From: Schistosoma haematobium
Lineage: Eukaryota > Platyhelminthes > Trematoda > Strigeidida > Schistosomatidae
Direction of reading: 5' to 3'
Assembly (NCBI RefSeq): GCF_000699445.3
Contig: NC_067197.1
Coordinates: 28,379,809 to 28,443,808 of the forward strand
Length of the DNA: 64,000 bases
Shown here: one piece after another, positions 1 to 14,000 of the stretch
How the letters are laid out: every line of letters starts with the position of its first letter
Position numbering within the stretch: the stretch's first letter is position 1
Translations under genes and position numbers: made by a program
The notes under the pieces: generated by a model
What the model was told of the DNA's origin: nothing
Seen by the model: only the letters and a program-made list of their open reading frames with translations
Databases searched by the model: none

Positions 1-805
1 GAAAACAATATTATTCGCTTATAGATGTTGTTCTAGTTATTCTCATATTAACAACTTGTTCAAACTAATACATTTTAATTAAACTTCTTATATATAGACT
101 GTAAATTCAATGCTTTCTATCAAAATCTAAATTAAAAATGGCATTTAAATAGATGCTAATAAAGTTTTACTGTTTATGTTTTTTTATCAATTACACATAG
201 CAGTCTATCAATACAGGTGTATTGAAAACTTCTTTTCTCTTTCAAATTCCATCACTAATTAATCATATTAGAATAAATTCAGTCTATTCACTTGATTTTA
301 TCATTTAACTTCAAATAATTTATCTAGTTACTAAACTGATGTCTGTGAAAACGTTTTTCACCCTAGAAACGATTGATAATAACAGTCCGATAAAAAGAAA
401 TACAAAATCATTTTAAAAAAATATTATTCACAAGTTTTATTTATCATTTTAGCTTTATACTAAAGTTGATATTTGTCATAATGACAAGTGGGTGAGAATT
501 ATATTATAGTAATGGTTGTTATCATTATTGTTTGTCAATACTAAACAATAACACAAACGATAAATGTTGAGAAGTTTGTTAAATATTCACTAGTAAATAT
601 ATATACGTGATTTGATAACTAGCTTAGTTTAAACCATAAGTATGTTTGAGATATGAGTTAAGCGATTTTTAAGTATTCAGTTATATTTGAACAATAATGA
701 ATTTTTACCAACTAATTCATGTAACTTTACAGGCACAATAATATTGCAAAGATAATTTATTTGAAACTGTCATATGTATAACCTAGAAATATGTTATGAA
801 TTTTC

Positions 806-1375
806 GGTGAGACTATAATTTATGAACGGCCTTTGAGCGACGCTAAAGTCACCGTGAGAGTGTTCACCTAATAACTAGAACTGTGGTGTGTGCTACTTAT
901 ATTGACATAAGTAGTATATGATGTTGGTCGTGGACAGGTCTGGCAGCAGAAGGACAAGAGAACCGAACAGTAAAGAATGGGAACAGGATGCAATTTGTAT
1001 GGAAATGCAAGAATAATGAAGTCTGGGTCATTTTGAGACAATCGATGGACATTTTGCAAATTAAGCATTTACTTTATGATTGTTAGATTCTATTAACAAG
1101 TCCTGTAATTTTTTGTCAAATACATTCGATTGTCCCCACCCGTGTTCTGTTTACTACAAGACCAAATAAGAGTTATAAACCAGTGTGAGGAATTACAATT
1201 ATGATTTACACTTGATGGCTGAGGATAGGAATTAGATCTAGGGTTTTCATCATGAGCTGACATCAGCTATAATACCAAAACTCTATTTAGCCAAATGGAT
1301 GAGTGAATGTCGTGCCAAAATCCGAGACCTATTATCTTATATATGATTGGTTCGTCCATAAATTATAGTCTCGCC
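806..1375 (+). mobile_element. Merlin-like MITE interrupted by a solo LTR
   Basis: The terminal inverted repeats are GGTGAGACTATAATTTATG at the left and the inverse of GGCGAGACTATAATTTATGG at the right. Perfect 8-bp target duplications GAATTTTC lie at 798-805 and 1376-1383. GG-starting TIRs with 8-bp duplications fit the Merlin superfamily. A 277-bp LTR sits inside, leaving about 290 bp of MITE. Confidence 0.75.
882..1158 (+). mobile_element. Solo LTR nested in a MITE
   Basis: It begins TGTGGTGTGTGCTAC and ends GTTCTGTTTACTACA (TG...CA). It is flanked by agaac and agacc, a 5-bp duplication with one mismatch. It matches copies at 44864 and 56719. Comparison with the uninterrupted MITEs at 10956 and 43502 shows the insertion point. 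Confidence 0.7.
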
Positions 1376-2225
1376 GAATTTTCTTCAAGATAATAAAATG
1401 TAAATTCAACGTAACATTTCAATATGAAAAACTGTAGACTATAATAAAGCTGAAAGAATCCATGCTCAAATAATTAGAACACATGTCTACATCCTGTCAT
1501 ATCTGTACCAATATTCTCATTGAAAATTGATGGAATTGAAGCACCGTTATTTTGGTTGGATCAAATTGTAATTTATTGTTTGTCTATATGATAAACTAAA
1601 AACATTTTTAAGTATGAGTAATTTATAAATAAATAAAAAATCGAACCACGTACTCTTCAATAATTCACTATGTATCACTTACAAATATGATTTGGCAATT
1701 TGAATCTTGTCAGGTAATAAAAGACGATTTAAGACAAACTATAATGGCTGACAAATACTTTTCATTATCCTATTTTATGTTTATCCCATTTAACATTTGG
1801 AAAAATAGACTAGACTACACTAGAATTTCTTCTATACTTGTGAATTCACATGATGATTTTCAGTAGAAATTTTGATTCACATATTCTGTTTTATGTATAC
1901 AAGAACCATACTCAAATTTACTTTTACGAACTAAATATGATCAATATAATAAATGTATTTATTGAATGATTTATTGTCAGTTAAATGTACTAAAAAAATC
2001 TTGATAAACGTCTTCTGGATCGTAAACTTTCACTGGTTTTTCAGTCAAGCATATTCAACTTTCTAAAGGATTCTACTTGAATATTTGTTTTTCACTTTAT
2101 CGTATATAATGTGATGACTTGCATAAAAATTCTTATTTCTGCTAGGAATAAACTGATAAGAAAGTATGATAACATGTATTTTTATCAAATAATGAACTAT
2201 ATTGAAATAACAAAACGATCTAAGT

Positions 2226-2385
2226 TACACCACCACTAAAAACCTGGAATCACTGGATGGCTTTTCCATCCCAATATACGACTCCTTTGAAGTGCACATA
2301 CACAACAGCACAATTGGGAGCCGAAATTAGGATATAGAGTCTCGCATAGATGTTTAACCTCTAGACCACTGAGCGGGGATCTGAT
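2226..2385 (-). mobile_element. Hammerhead SINE (SM-alpha-like), degenerate minus copy
   Basis: It contains the inverse of the family's tRNA head (gtttaacctctagaccactg) and of the 3' body (caccactaaaaacctgg). The ribozyme core is not intact. Confidence 0.6.
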
Positions 2386-2524
2386 GTTATACATGTCTAA
2401 CTCCAATTAACCCACGATATTGTAAGGTCATCTTTCATTGTCTTCAGAGGATTGTTTCTCGCATCCAACACGGTTTGGTTCTACTAATCACTGACTCTTG
2501 CTAAAACTTCGAAAATTGGGGTTA

Positions 2525-2670
2525 CGACTGAGTAGTGCTGAAGAGTCCTATAGTAGGACGGAACTGATGTCCGGTATTTCCTTATTCTCATTAGTCGTTC
2601 AACTTAGATCAGTTTGTGATTGCAGTGAAATCAAACAATCTTCACAACCCCATACTAACAAATAATGGAC
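2525..2670 (+). mobile_element. Hammerhead SINE, degenerate plus copy
   Basis: Reads CTGAAGA, GTCC/GGAC stem II, then GGAA in place of GAAA, so one core residue is lost. A weakened body and the tail 'tcttcacaaccccatac' follow. Confidence 0.55.
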
Positions 2671-3399
2671 CAGTGATGAGAACATTTCTAAGATTTTAAA
2701 TCCAAATTGAAAACCAGAAATTCAAAGTAACTGACTGACATAACTACAAATTGTATTAAAACTTTAAAAGTATAGAATTAAACAAATTTTCACTGATAGC
2801 CGTAAAATGTAGGAAAGCCTGTAAACGAGACCATAAAATATAGAAGGTTAGAAATCCTAAAAGGAAAAGAAATATATCTATATCAAGCATAAATCCGATT
2901 ATTTTACAATCAAGTGTCTAGCTAATCATTAATAAAGTTAACAGTCTTAAAATCATGATTGTGATGTTTATATTAGGGAAATAAGATGTACCTTCAATCT
3001 AAAGAACGATGACAATCTTGATGGCTATAAAGACAGGTTTCTAATTATTAACCACGTCACAGACATACAGAGATGAATATTTACAAATTCTTCTATTTAA
3101 TTGTTTGCTAAAATTAAATCACAGTGTTTATTATTTTTATTAACAGACTCAAAGACGTTTTTGAAAGACTTTAAGCATAGATTTATTGATTCAGACGAGA
3201 TACAAACGATGTGGAATAAAGTAAAATGGACGTGTGATTAACTGTAATATTTCAGACAAAAAGGTTTTGAAACCTCAGTCTTTTAGAATAAAAGTCAAGA
3301 ACTAAACTTTTTACCTTTCACTAAACGTTCTTTGAATAAACATTTTAAAATACGCTTTCCACGATGAACCTTATTTTTACTAATATAATTTATTTACAG

Positions 3400-3525
3400 A
3401 TCCCCCAGATACGCCAAAGATTACTGGTTATAAAAGTGGCCAACCAGTGAACATGGCTCATCTTTTGGAATTTACGTGTACTACCACAGGTGGCAATCCA
3501 CTGCCTGAACTCCAGTGGTTTAAAG
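3400..3525 (+). CDS. Exon a: first half of Ig domain A
   Basis: It lies between acceptor tttacag and donor gtaagt, in phase 1 at both ends. The frame begins (D)PPDTPKITGY and includes LEFTC, the B-strand cysteine, then the F-type tryptophan motif LQWFKG. The proline-rich lead-in PPxxPxI is typical of the linker before a nephrin-type Ig domain. Confidence 0.85.
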
Positions 3526-5502
3526 GTAAGTGTAGGTTAAGTAACAATTTACTATGATTATTGCTTATTTAAATAGTCATTAGTATTCTTACTAAGAATA
3601 TCTTATTAATTACATAGATATTTTGTTTTCCTATGGTTTGTACCATATATCAACAGACTTGAAAGTAGCTTGTTGTTTATTCCTACTGAATGTCAAAATA
3701 CGTTTAAACAACAAAATGAAAGTTGTTAGCCAAGTAACTTACACAGATATAAATTAACAAACCAAACGCATTGAATACACAGGTTGGTAGGGAACAGATT
3801 TTAAGAGGTATTCTCTAGTTTCACTTCTCAACTAAATTTACCCAGTGTTTTTACTGATTTATATTATGCTTCTAAACGTTTGAGAAATAATTCATCAATG
3901 TATTGCATCAAACTTATAAAAGTTCTACATTAAGTGTAATACTTATCATTTCTTTTTGTTCAAGCTTTTTCAACCTACCTAAAACACTGTACTTCATCCC
4001 ATTGATTCATTTTTGTCCATTGAAAACAAATTAGAATTCAGGTTAGACAAAGTAATCTACCATAAACGACTACAGAATGTTACGTTTTGTCATGAGAATA
4101 ATTAATCCATATGCTAAATTATCATCACGATTAAAAGAAAAGCCAATTTCTATTACAACTTAGCGAATAAATATAATATATGACTAAATACTTAATCAAT
4201 GAAAGTGATATTACTGGTGTTATTCAATTGTCTGAGTAAGATGACATAACTACTGAAAAAGAGCATCATATCTATATTTCATGTTACCGAATAAAATGAA
4301 CTTTATATTGTAAGTCCAATAAAGGTCATACATTTTATTATGTATGACCAAAATTCAATGAAACATTCATCTATTTATCAAATTTACTTAATTATGTTTG
4401 TTTAAATTATTAGATATAAATAATTTGATTGCATATTCCAGTAGTTTGCTATAAATAAGGCAAATTGACATTTCATTTAAATCCAATTTAGATATCTTTT
4501 CTCTATCTGTATTCTGATATTGTTTAGTATGTTACTAAAATTAAATACAATTAAATAAATTCTAATTTTCGGCTTAAACTTGTTATGTTTATCAGGCGTT
4601 TTCGATAATACTTTGATTTAGCCATAGAAGTGGCCAACTGCTGTAATAATATTTTGACACGTTCAACAACTACATTATAATATCTAGAATATGTAAACGA
4701 CTTACCGATGAATAATCCGTATTATCGAGTAGATTTCTATCTATACTAAAACAAATTGCTTCATTCAATGCTTTAACTCAAATTAGTTAACTGACTTTCT
4801 TATAGCTTTTATCAACGATTTAAAAAAATTTGGCTTTCTGCTGATCTGAGTACGTTTCAACTCAGGACGTGCATTTCAGATTAAAACTTGAAGCATGATT
4901 CTACTTTATGCTTCTTTTTACTAAACTGTACAAATATACTTTATAAATCAAATCCCTTTCAGTGAAATTTTATTGAATGAGACATAAATCGATTATTAGA
5001 AAATAATGATAAGTCAATGGTGTTAAATCAATTAGAAGAAAATCTAAGAAAGCTAAGATCAAGTTGATAACCCTTTTTAATCTATCGATATATGTATATC
5101 GTTGTGATAATGGATACATCTTTCTACATTACATATTTACATTGCATAGATAAAAAACCGATTACAAACAATGGTGAACCAATTGTTATAGGAAAACAAA
5201 CTACTATTAAACTAAAGCTTGTACCACAAAAAGAGGATAACGGTGCTGAATATCAGTAAGTTTTATTACATTAAGTTTATACTTACTTTTATCATTCGAA
5301 TCCTAAATAATCAATATAATTTTTCACAAATCTTTTTTTTTCATTTGAAATTCATAATTACTTTATATGATAAGTTAACTTCATTATTAGTTGGAAAACA
5401 TCTTATAACTACTAGTGTTACTATTACATGGAAACTATTTTAATGAATATCAGAATTTTATAGCCGGATTATTATTACTCCCATAATTATAGATAACATA
5501 TA

Positions 5503-5549
<47 letters not shown>

Positions 5550-8046
5550 TATGCATACAATAGTTCACTATTCTTATTCAACTTCTAGACATTAACAACT
5601 GAAAAAACATGATTATTTTATAGATTTGAGCCGAAGCTTTCTAAAATATTTAGTTTTTCTTTTTAGAAAATGTACTTATATCTGGGGTTATCACTTAATT
5701 TACAAATAACCATTTCACTATAATATTATAGGTAATATACATACAATAGGTGTTAACAACGACAAATTAACCATACATTTACAAAGAACATATACTGTAT
5801 ACTAAATCCCAGAATTCCAATATATGATGAATTTTCATTGGTTGAAATGATGAAGCTAGATCACCATGGGAAACCTGGAAGCACTGAACGGCCGTTTCGT
5901 TCTCCACAAAACCCATTCTGATAATAATAATCACCTGCTCACTAGTGATTGACTTCAGGAGATAATCCTGTAGTTCTAGTGAAAAGTCATTACCAGTGGA
6001 GTTCAACCAGGTCTGTTGTGAGATAGGAACTCACTGAAGACAATGGTGTACGGTGGAGCAACCTCGTGGATTGGTTGAAGTTAGACATTAGTATCCTTGG
6101 ATTCCCGGCTCACTGGTCTGGTTGGTTAAGCGCCTGGCGCGACACTGATAGGTCCTAGGTTCTAATCTCATGGGGGCGGGTTCGTGGATACACACTGACG
6201 AGGAGTCCCATACTAGGACGAAACGGTCATCCAGTGCATCCAGGTTTTTCGTGACGGTCTAGTTTCAATTGACTCATGATTTCAACTAGTGAAATTTCTA
6301 AAAATCTCCACAAAACCCATTCTGATAATATAATGAATTGTTTATTGCATCAAAAGAAAATAAAGATAACAACATACACATTCATAATTCCATCAAAATC
6401 AACCACCTGAGCTACAAATCTTCTCCACCACTATTGTATTTCTCTATTTAGACATTCCGACTACATACTTTATTTATTATCTCATTTTTTTAACTAATTT
6501 TATTCAAAATCAATCTTTATTGCCTAAACCTATCCATTATTAATCTTATAAAGCCTTAATATAATTGTTGGTCTCTTATTTTCTCTTGTTTCTTCGTCGC
6601 AAATGTCTATGAGGAAAAAAACAAAACAAAAATAAAGAATTAAAGCTGATTTTTTCTCATGTTTAATACTAGTTCTATACTAGTTATTTTTTTTATTAAT
6701 TATTATGATTATGATTGTACGCTATTGTTGTTTTGCTTTATGATTTCCGTTTTCTTTCAGTTAATTTTAGTTATGTTACGCTTTTATCATAAAACACATA
6801 GTAACTAAAGCCGGTACATGATTCTGTTAAGTTTGTTTTATTTATTACGTTTATTTATTTATTTATTTATCTATCGGTTTGTCTAGAACTTTTGATTGTA
6901 TTGAACAATAAGACCAAATTTTTTTCTTGTAACGAAAGAAAGCTCATTTACAATTAGAGTAAGAATTACATTGAAAGTTCTAGTTTAAAAAAAAGCTAAA
7001 ATGCCAATCCTGTTCAATCTAATTTTATTATTATTGTTTTCAATTGGTTAACGCTACTACTTACAAGTACTTCTGTATTCTAGTCATAATTAAGTGAAGT
7101 ATGTTTTCTTATACTGTTGTAATATGTTAAAATAACTCATTTTTTGTTTATTAAGAAAAATAGATTTTGATATGATTAGTAACAAACAGTATTATTATCA
7201 TTAAAGTCTCTATGGTAAATAAGATTGAGAATTGAATAAAACTCTTAATAAATACATAAAGTTTTACTTATTTTCTTTAAATATACCTACATACCTAAAT
7301 GTCTGAAATGTACCAACTCAAAGAACTTTACTATCTATACTTAGATTGATGAATAAATTATATAGTTGACCAAGTAGATCTTTTATATAGAAGTGTTTAT
7401 AACAACTTTAGACATTATTATGGTATAATTAGTTAATAATACACACAATATCAGTAATATATATTTCCGTTCTTTATGGTTATTAGATATAATCTGAATC
7501 AATGTAAATTGACACCAGTAAACTAATTACAGTTTATAATCATTAAATATATTTCAACAACTTTTATGGCTAAATGAATATTTATATAAAACAGTTGATT
7601 CTATCATTGAAATGATGTTAGCTTCGGATTAAAAACAAAAACATTCCGCCAAGTTTATTACTGAACACTATTTGACATTGGTATATTCTTGATAAATTAT
7701 TCTTATTTCATTGAATGGGGAATAAAAAGCTGGTATATAATGATTCTTTTTTGTAAAACATGTCACTAAGAAGCTCATAAGACATTTAAATTCCTTAGTG
7801 ACTACTTATCTAGTGGTGAAAAATATCATACTTTAACTTACTTATTGATTAAACTTTCTCTAATGTTAAGACAATAAAGATGAATGTAGAATTACATAAC
7901 ATTGACATTGTATTTCATGGTGTAATTAATTGCCGCACAACAACAAAACTAAATGAATAAAATCGATCATCTCTGACAATAATACAACAATAAAATTTAT
8001 GAAAACTACCGTAACCTTTAACTAGTCACCCTGAACCAGAGTCTCT

Positions 8047-8089
<43 letters not shown>

Positions 8090-11000
8090 GGATAGGTTTG
8101 TTTCGAACAGAAGTACGAAATTCATTCAACATATTACAAAGTACAGAACCTTGAATTGAATAATTCTCATTTCGCATATCCCTTGAAACCAAATAAAAGA
8201 ACATTTCTAGTAAAATAATACTTAATATTCAATTTTCATTCTATTGCATATTATTCGAAATGATCTTTTATAGAGTTTAAATTTGATACTAAATTCTTTC
8301 ATGATACTTCTCTTCAAAATTGGGCACTTTTAATGAAATTCCATCTTACTGAATATGCAGTAAATTATATCTGTTGAATAAAATGATGATCGTAAAACAA
8401 TAGGATTATTCATAAGGACTAACAAACAGAAAAAAATGAGTCATTCAGTTTGGTTATGAACTTATAAATGGTACTTATATCGGTATAAAGTATAAATAAA
8501 TTTCAGGGAATACAAGTATGGGAAATATATATTTGATGTAACACTGTATTTTATTTGCCTACTGTATACCAATACACACAAACATGAAACACATATCATA
8601 CTAATTGTTATCCATTTATTTTTATATACTTATTCACAGTTGTTCAGCTCGTAACACTGCAACAAACAATGAATGGATAGATAGTGAAGCTATAATTTTA
8701 AATGTTTTATTTCCACCACAACGAGTAAGTTTAAATTTTGGCGGTAAATCGGTAGTTCAAAGTGGTGAACAACTTGAAATCAACTGTCAAGCAGATAGTT
8801 CAAATCCAGTTGCTGTTATCACATGGCGTCATTATCAATGTGGACCAGCTCATGCGTTTTATCGACGTCATTTATTACAACAACAACAACAACAAAAATT
8901 ACCAAAATCTAGTAGTAGTACAAATGAAGGGGAAAAGTGTAAATTATTAGAACTAAAAGGTAACATTAATTACTGTCAATGACTGTATGATCATTTCTAT
9001 CTCTTCAAGCAGTTTTTTTTAAAAGGTTTTAATGGAATCACATAAAATGCTTATTGAAAGCAGATAAATTCACTGTTGGTTAAATAAATCAACATAATTG
9101 CTAAATTTTGAATGGTATATTTTGTGAAGAATTTTTTAATTCCATCATTACAGATACTTAATCAAACAACTCGAATAAAGATGGTTGTGATGTTGCCATT
9201 AATTTTACAAAATACATTCAATTGCAGTTAACGTAATTTGACTAAAACAAATGATTCAGTATTTGGGAATGGTGTTTTTGAGTTGATAATCCTTAAGAAT
9301 GAATGTAGTTCTTCATAAAGGATTATTGTTGAGCATTACTGAAGGCATTAAACAGTACAACGATATAGCACTGTTCAATATTCATTGAAACTTGTTATGA
9401 CTTATGCTATTGGTAAATATATGTTAGTGAAAGGATTTTAATGACATCAGGCATAAAAATTCTAAATTATTCTAGACGTTATTACTGGTCATTTTCTCTT
9501 TATTATGAAACTTGCTATATTTCTAAAGGATTTCGCATTCATCTTTAATGTATGGAAACATAGATTCCACTTTACTAATTATGCGTTACAAGACAATAAC
9601 GCTTCAACCGTATTTGCTTTATTTCATACAAGTGAACAAAAAGAGTAGATACGTCATCTACAAGATTATATCACAACTTTCTAAAGAAAAGAAAATGTGT
9701 TTCAATAACAAATAAGACAGTTTCGACTTGATGAAGATTTAACGGAAGCCAGGGTGCTCTATTTTAACACCCAGATAATAGTGTCTAATTCGTTTACATG
9801 ACTTATTCTACCCATTGTAATATAATAATTATGGACTTATAACTACAGAGTCTGATAAAGAAGTCATCGAAGACAATTATTCATTTCCACATTGTTTGTT
9901 CCTAAATACACTATGTGGTCTTAAATTATATCCTGTGAACACAGTTTGAAGATGATTTTGGAAAACTTAATAACAACGAAGAGACTATAATGGTCATATC
10001 CATTAATTTGCTATTTCCGCTTCTTGTATATGTTTGGCGCAGAAAAGTTAATAAATCAGATAATAAGAAAACAATTCAAAAAATAGGCCTTTACTAGTGA
10101 TCAGAATTTAGAATTATCCTCTTGGTTACGCAAGTATAATTAACCGAAAATACATACAGCTGTCTAAGTCATAAAATACAATTTTGGAAATTACATTTTT
10201 ATTCTTTTTTAATTGGAACTCGTATTTTTTAATGAATTTCTAGTTACTACAACCTCATTACTTGGTTAAATCCGTTGACGTTCTGAAAACGTCATCTGAA
10301 AATAAAAAATATCTCATCAGTAAACATGATTTATACATACTGGACCATTGTGTTTATAGACATTGTCTGACGGCTTTTGTTGTGTAGTCCACCGTTTATT
10401 AATATGATATGATTTTAAAGATGTTATATCTAGTACAATTTACATATTCTTGTGATTGTTTGTAGACAATTTGGATATTCTGTGTTGTAAATAATATCAA
10501 CCGAACTAAAAATAAAGTTTGATTTATGATTTATATAATAGAAATCCAATGATTATATTTCGAACTAGGTTCTGACGAAACACCTATTCCTGGAGCATCC
10601 GGTGGTTTATTAGCCAGAAGTCATTTATGGCTACGTCCAACTTGGAGATATCATATGGACTTTATTGAATGCCAAGCGGAGAATCCAGTTTATGGTCCAC
10701 CTATTTGGCATGATAGACTTCAATTAAATATCACATTTGCACCACAATTCTATGGGCTGCAAGTAGGTGATCACCGAGTAATACGAGAAGGTAAGTGATA
10801 ATTTTATAAGAAAAAGTTATATGTAACGGACTCCAATGTCTTATTCTAAATTGATTCAATCATATATCATTGAGTTGACAAAACTTATTTTATCCACTTG
10901 TTTTGATTATGGAACATATAGCTTCACATATAACTTCCTTTTAAATATATTATTTGGTGAGACTATAATTTATGGACGACCTTTGAGGGGCGTTAGAATC

Positions 11001-14000
11001 ACCTTGAAGCTGTCCATTTAATAACCAGGACCAAATGAGGACTATAAACCAGTGTAAGGAATTACAATTATGATTTACAGTTGATGGTTAAGGTTAAGAA
11101 TTAGATCCAGGGTTTTCATCATGAACTGACATCAGCTATGATGCCAAAACTCTATCTAGCCAAATGGATGAGTGAATGTCGTGCCAAAATCCGAGACGTA
11201 TTATCTTATATCTGATTGGTTCGTCCATTTCATTTTTATGACTCAACATAATTATTGTATTTCAAAAATAAAGAACATTTAAGTTGATAGTTGTTTTCAA
11301 TAAATCTGTCATCAAACTCTATTATTTGTGAATATTATTTTTGCCAAAACAACCACTATATTCCCTAATAACAATGATTATAGGTTTACTTCTCACTAAC
11401 TTTCAAACACAATTAATGAATTCCTAATGACTTAAAATGTTAAACCTTGTTGCCAGTGAAAGAAATATCACAAATGACAATGGACTATGGTCTCTCACCA
11501 TTGGAGAACAACTAATATCAAAAAAGGTTGACGACCGTATTTTGACTCAGTAGTCTGAATCGTAAGTGTTGAACATGAGATCTGAACCTTCCGAGTTCAG
11601 TTACTAGAAGTTAGAGGATTTGTACTGCTTACAGTATCATGCTAAGATCAAGCATCTGCTCAGTTTCCTAATTTTTAATAGTTGTCTTGCTGAAGTGATC
11701 AGAACTATCTAAATATTCCATTACTAAAGCCAGTACATTAGAATATAAATATGAAACTGATTAGTACTGAAGATTAGGAATAATGAATCTCACTGCGATT
11801 ACTTCATAAATAATTACAATTTGAGTTATCAGTTTGAGTTTTCTGTAAGAAAAGGTTGAGGAAGATTCACTATATAGTGGTGTGCTACTACAAATAGAGT
11901 TAAATAATGTTAACGAAATATGAAACATGACATTCCGTTTGTCGTGATTATTACTAGTGATATTAATATCATACCATTCAGTATACAATTAAGAATTTAT
12001 TATGGTTAAGGCTAGGCCAAGGAACCATTACACTAAATATTTTATATAAATGAATAAATAACATTTTTTATTCAATCCTAGTGTACTAATTAGTGACTGT
12101 TTAATTACAGTCCTTATCATAAATAGCTTCGTGACAAAGGAACTTGTATTATTTTGTTGCATCATTTAAAATAACTGAACGAAGCTATGACTTCAGCTGA
12201 TTTCCATACAATGATCCGTAAATGGATGTGTGTATTTTAGTGATGATTCAACTGAACTGGTAAAACATTTCCAAACTGCACAGTTTTGGATCATTCATTA
12301 AATAATATTGTGATTAATTAGACAAACTAAAACAATATCACTCTACAATTTCTAATAAACGAACATCGAAATATCATATCTTAATGGGGAGGGTATGTGA
12401 AGATTTTCAAAATTTTTGGTTTACATCATGAAATAAGCCTACTCAAACAACCAGGCAAATCCAAGAATCTTTGGACCGTTGTTTCGTTTTAGTATAAAAC
12501 TCATCAGTGCACAACCACTACTCTATACAAGTTCGATTCTTGAACTTTCAGGTCTTCCTGTTAGAGCTTAATCTAGAGATCTCTGAACCGTCATCCAATG
12601 GTTTACATGGAAATCTTTAATCAATTCGTAATATACCGACAAATTATGTCTCTAACTCTACTTGGTTGTCATGGAGATGAATTCAAAAACTTGTTTCTGA
12701 CATATGTTTTTGTTGTCACACTGAACATTATTAGGAAGAAAAATCCATTTTAGACCTTTTTTTATTGTATAAACTTCTAAAATGAGCTAATATAAGATAA
12801 CTAATACTAGTGATTACTGATAACGATAAATGCAAATTCATGTACAACTGTATTACATAAATATTCCTTTAAAATTATGTAACACTCTATGTAACATAGA
12901 AATAGTATTCTAATCAAGCTTTACAAGTAAAATAAATCTATCTCTAAGAAAAATCATTTACATTGACATTGTTTTATTTTTCTAGAAAGTAATCCGATTG
13001 AATAGTGAAAGTGACTTGAATTGATCATTCACGTTCTTCTTATCCTTTAAAATAGTTTGTTGCTAAAGTCAATTTTAACACTGACATATTGAAGAAAATT
13101 AATTTACTTAAGATTTACTTCAATGATGTAATTCATTTAATGTATCATAAATAATAATAACAATGATTAATAATGATGGTATTCCTAAATAAAATGAAGA
13201 AACTATTAGAAACTATTAAACATTTCCCAGTATTGAATAATAAGTTGCTTAATAGTTTTAGAAGTAATAGTAATGAGTAATTTATAAAATAAATATAGAG
13301 GGTAATTGTTGATTTGATCGATTGAATGATAAAAATTAAGAATATAGCATGAACTTCTGATTAAATTGGAGGGGATCTCAAGATAATGATAAAGTAGTAA
13401 AATAGGAGAGATACTTTTCGTAGACATGCAGTTACTGTAGCTTGAACCATTCGAACATTAGTAATCTAAACCTTATTTGGGTCATTATAAGCAAAGACAG
13501 ATAGTGATTATCAATGGAATTCAGAACACACTTTTTGCGTCATCAACTAGATGTACTTTCATCTCAGAGTTGATGTTTTCTCTGTTCACTCTGTCATATT
13601 ATCGTGATCACTACGGTGGTAATTCCCATGATAATCTTACATGAATCCAAAAATCATATAAAATTAAATAACAACAAATGATTGTTGCATCCTTTCTTGA
13701 TGTTCATTGTAACATTCATAAAAGCATCTCTGAAAATAGTTTGAAAATTATATAACACTTATAAAGAATGTAAGTTTCTATAAAACTTCCATTAACATTT
13801 TTTTCTCTGGTCATATACATTTCCAGTCATTTCAAACCATTCACAACATATTGATCAATAGTTTCTAGGCTTTAATAAAAATGTTTTCTTAAGTCACCCC
13901 CATCACCTATTAAGTGAAATTTTACTCATCTTATTTAAAATATGCACTTCTAGTTTATGATTTCCTGTTTCTAACCTATAGTTAATGAATTCAATTTGAT

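Larger units (their letters stand above)
1..3399 (+). other. Upstream intron of the adhesion gene
   Basis: The first exon in the window enters in phase 1, so this stretch must end an intron. It contains the MITE/solo-LTR nest at 798-1383 and SINE fragments at 2226-2670. No further coding exon could be supported. Confidence 0.6.
5256..8639 (+). other. Intron b-c (3.4 kb) with (AT)n runs and hammerhead SINE copies
   Basis: It contains the (AT)n tracts at 5508-5546 and 8049-8086, an inverted fragment plus a near-full SINE between 5836 and 6335, and an ATTT-rich run near 6848-6871. The remainder is AT-rich without a recognisable element. Confidence 0.6.

Noticed and set aside
868..1068. Minus-strand frame near 1 kb
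   Set aside because: It lies inside the solo LTR on its antisense strand.
5219..5443. Plus-strand frame overlapping exon b
   Set aside because: Different frame from the Ig exon, mostly intronic and AT-rich.
8022..8204. Minus-strand frame with IYIYIY repeat
   Set aside because: The frame is carried by the (AT)n tract; no coding signature outside it.
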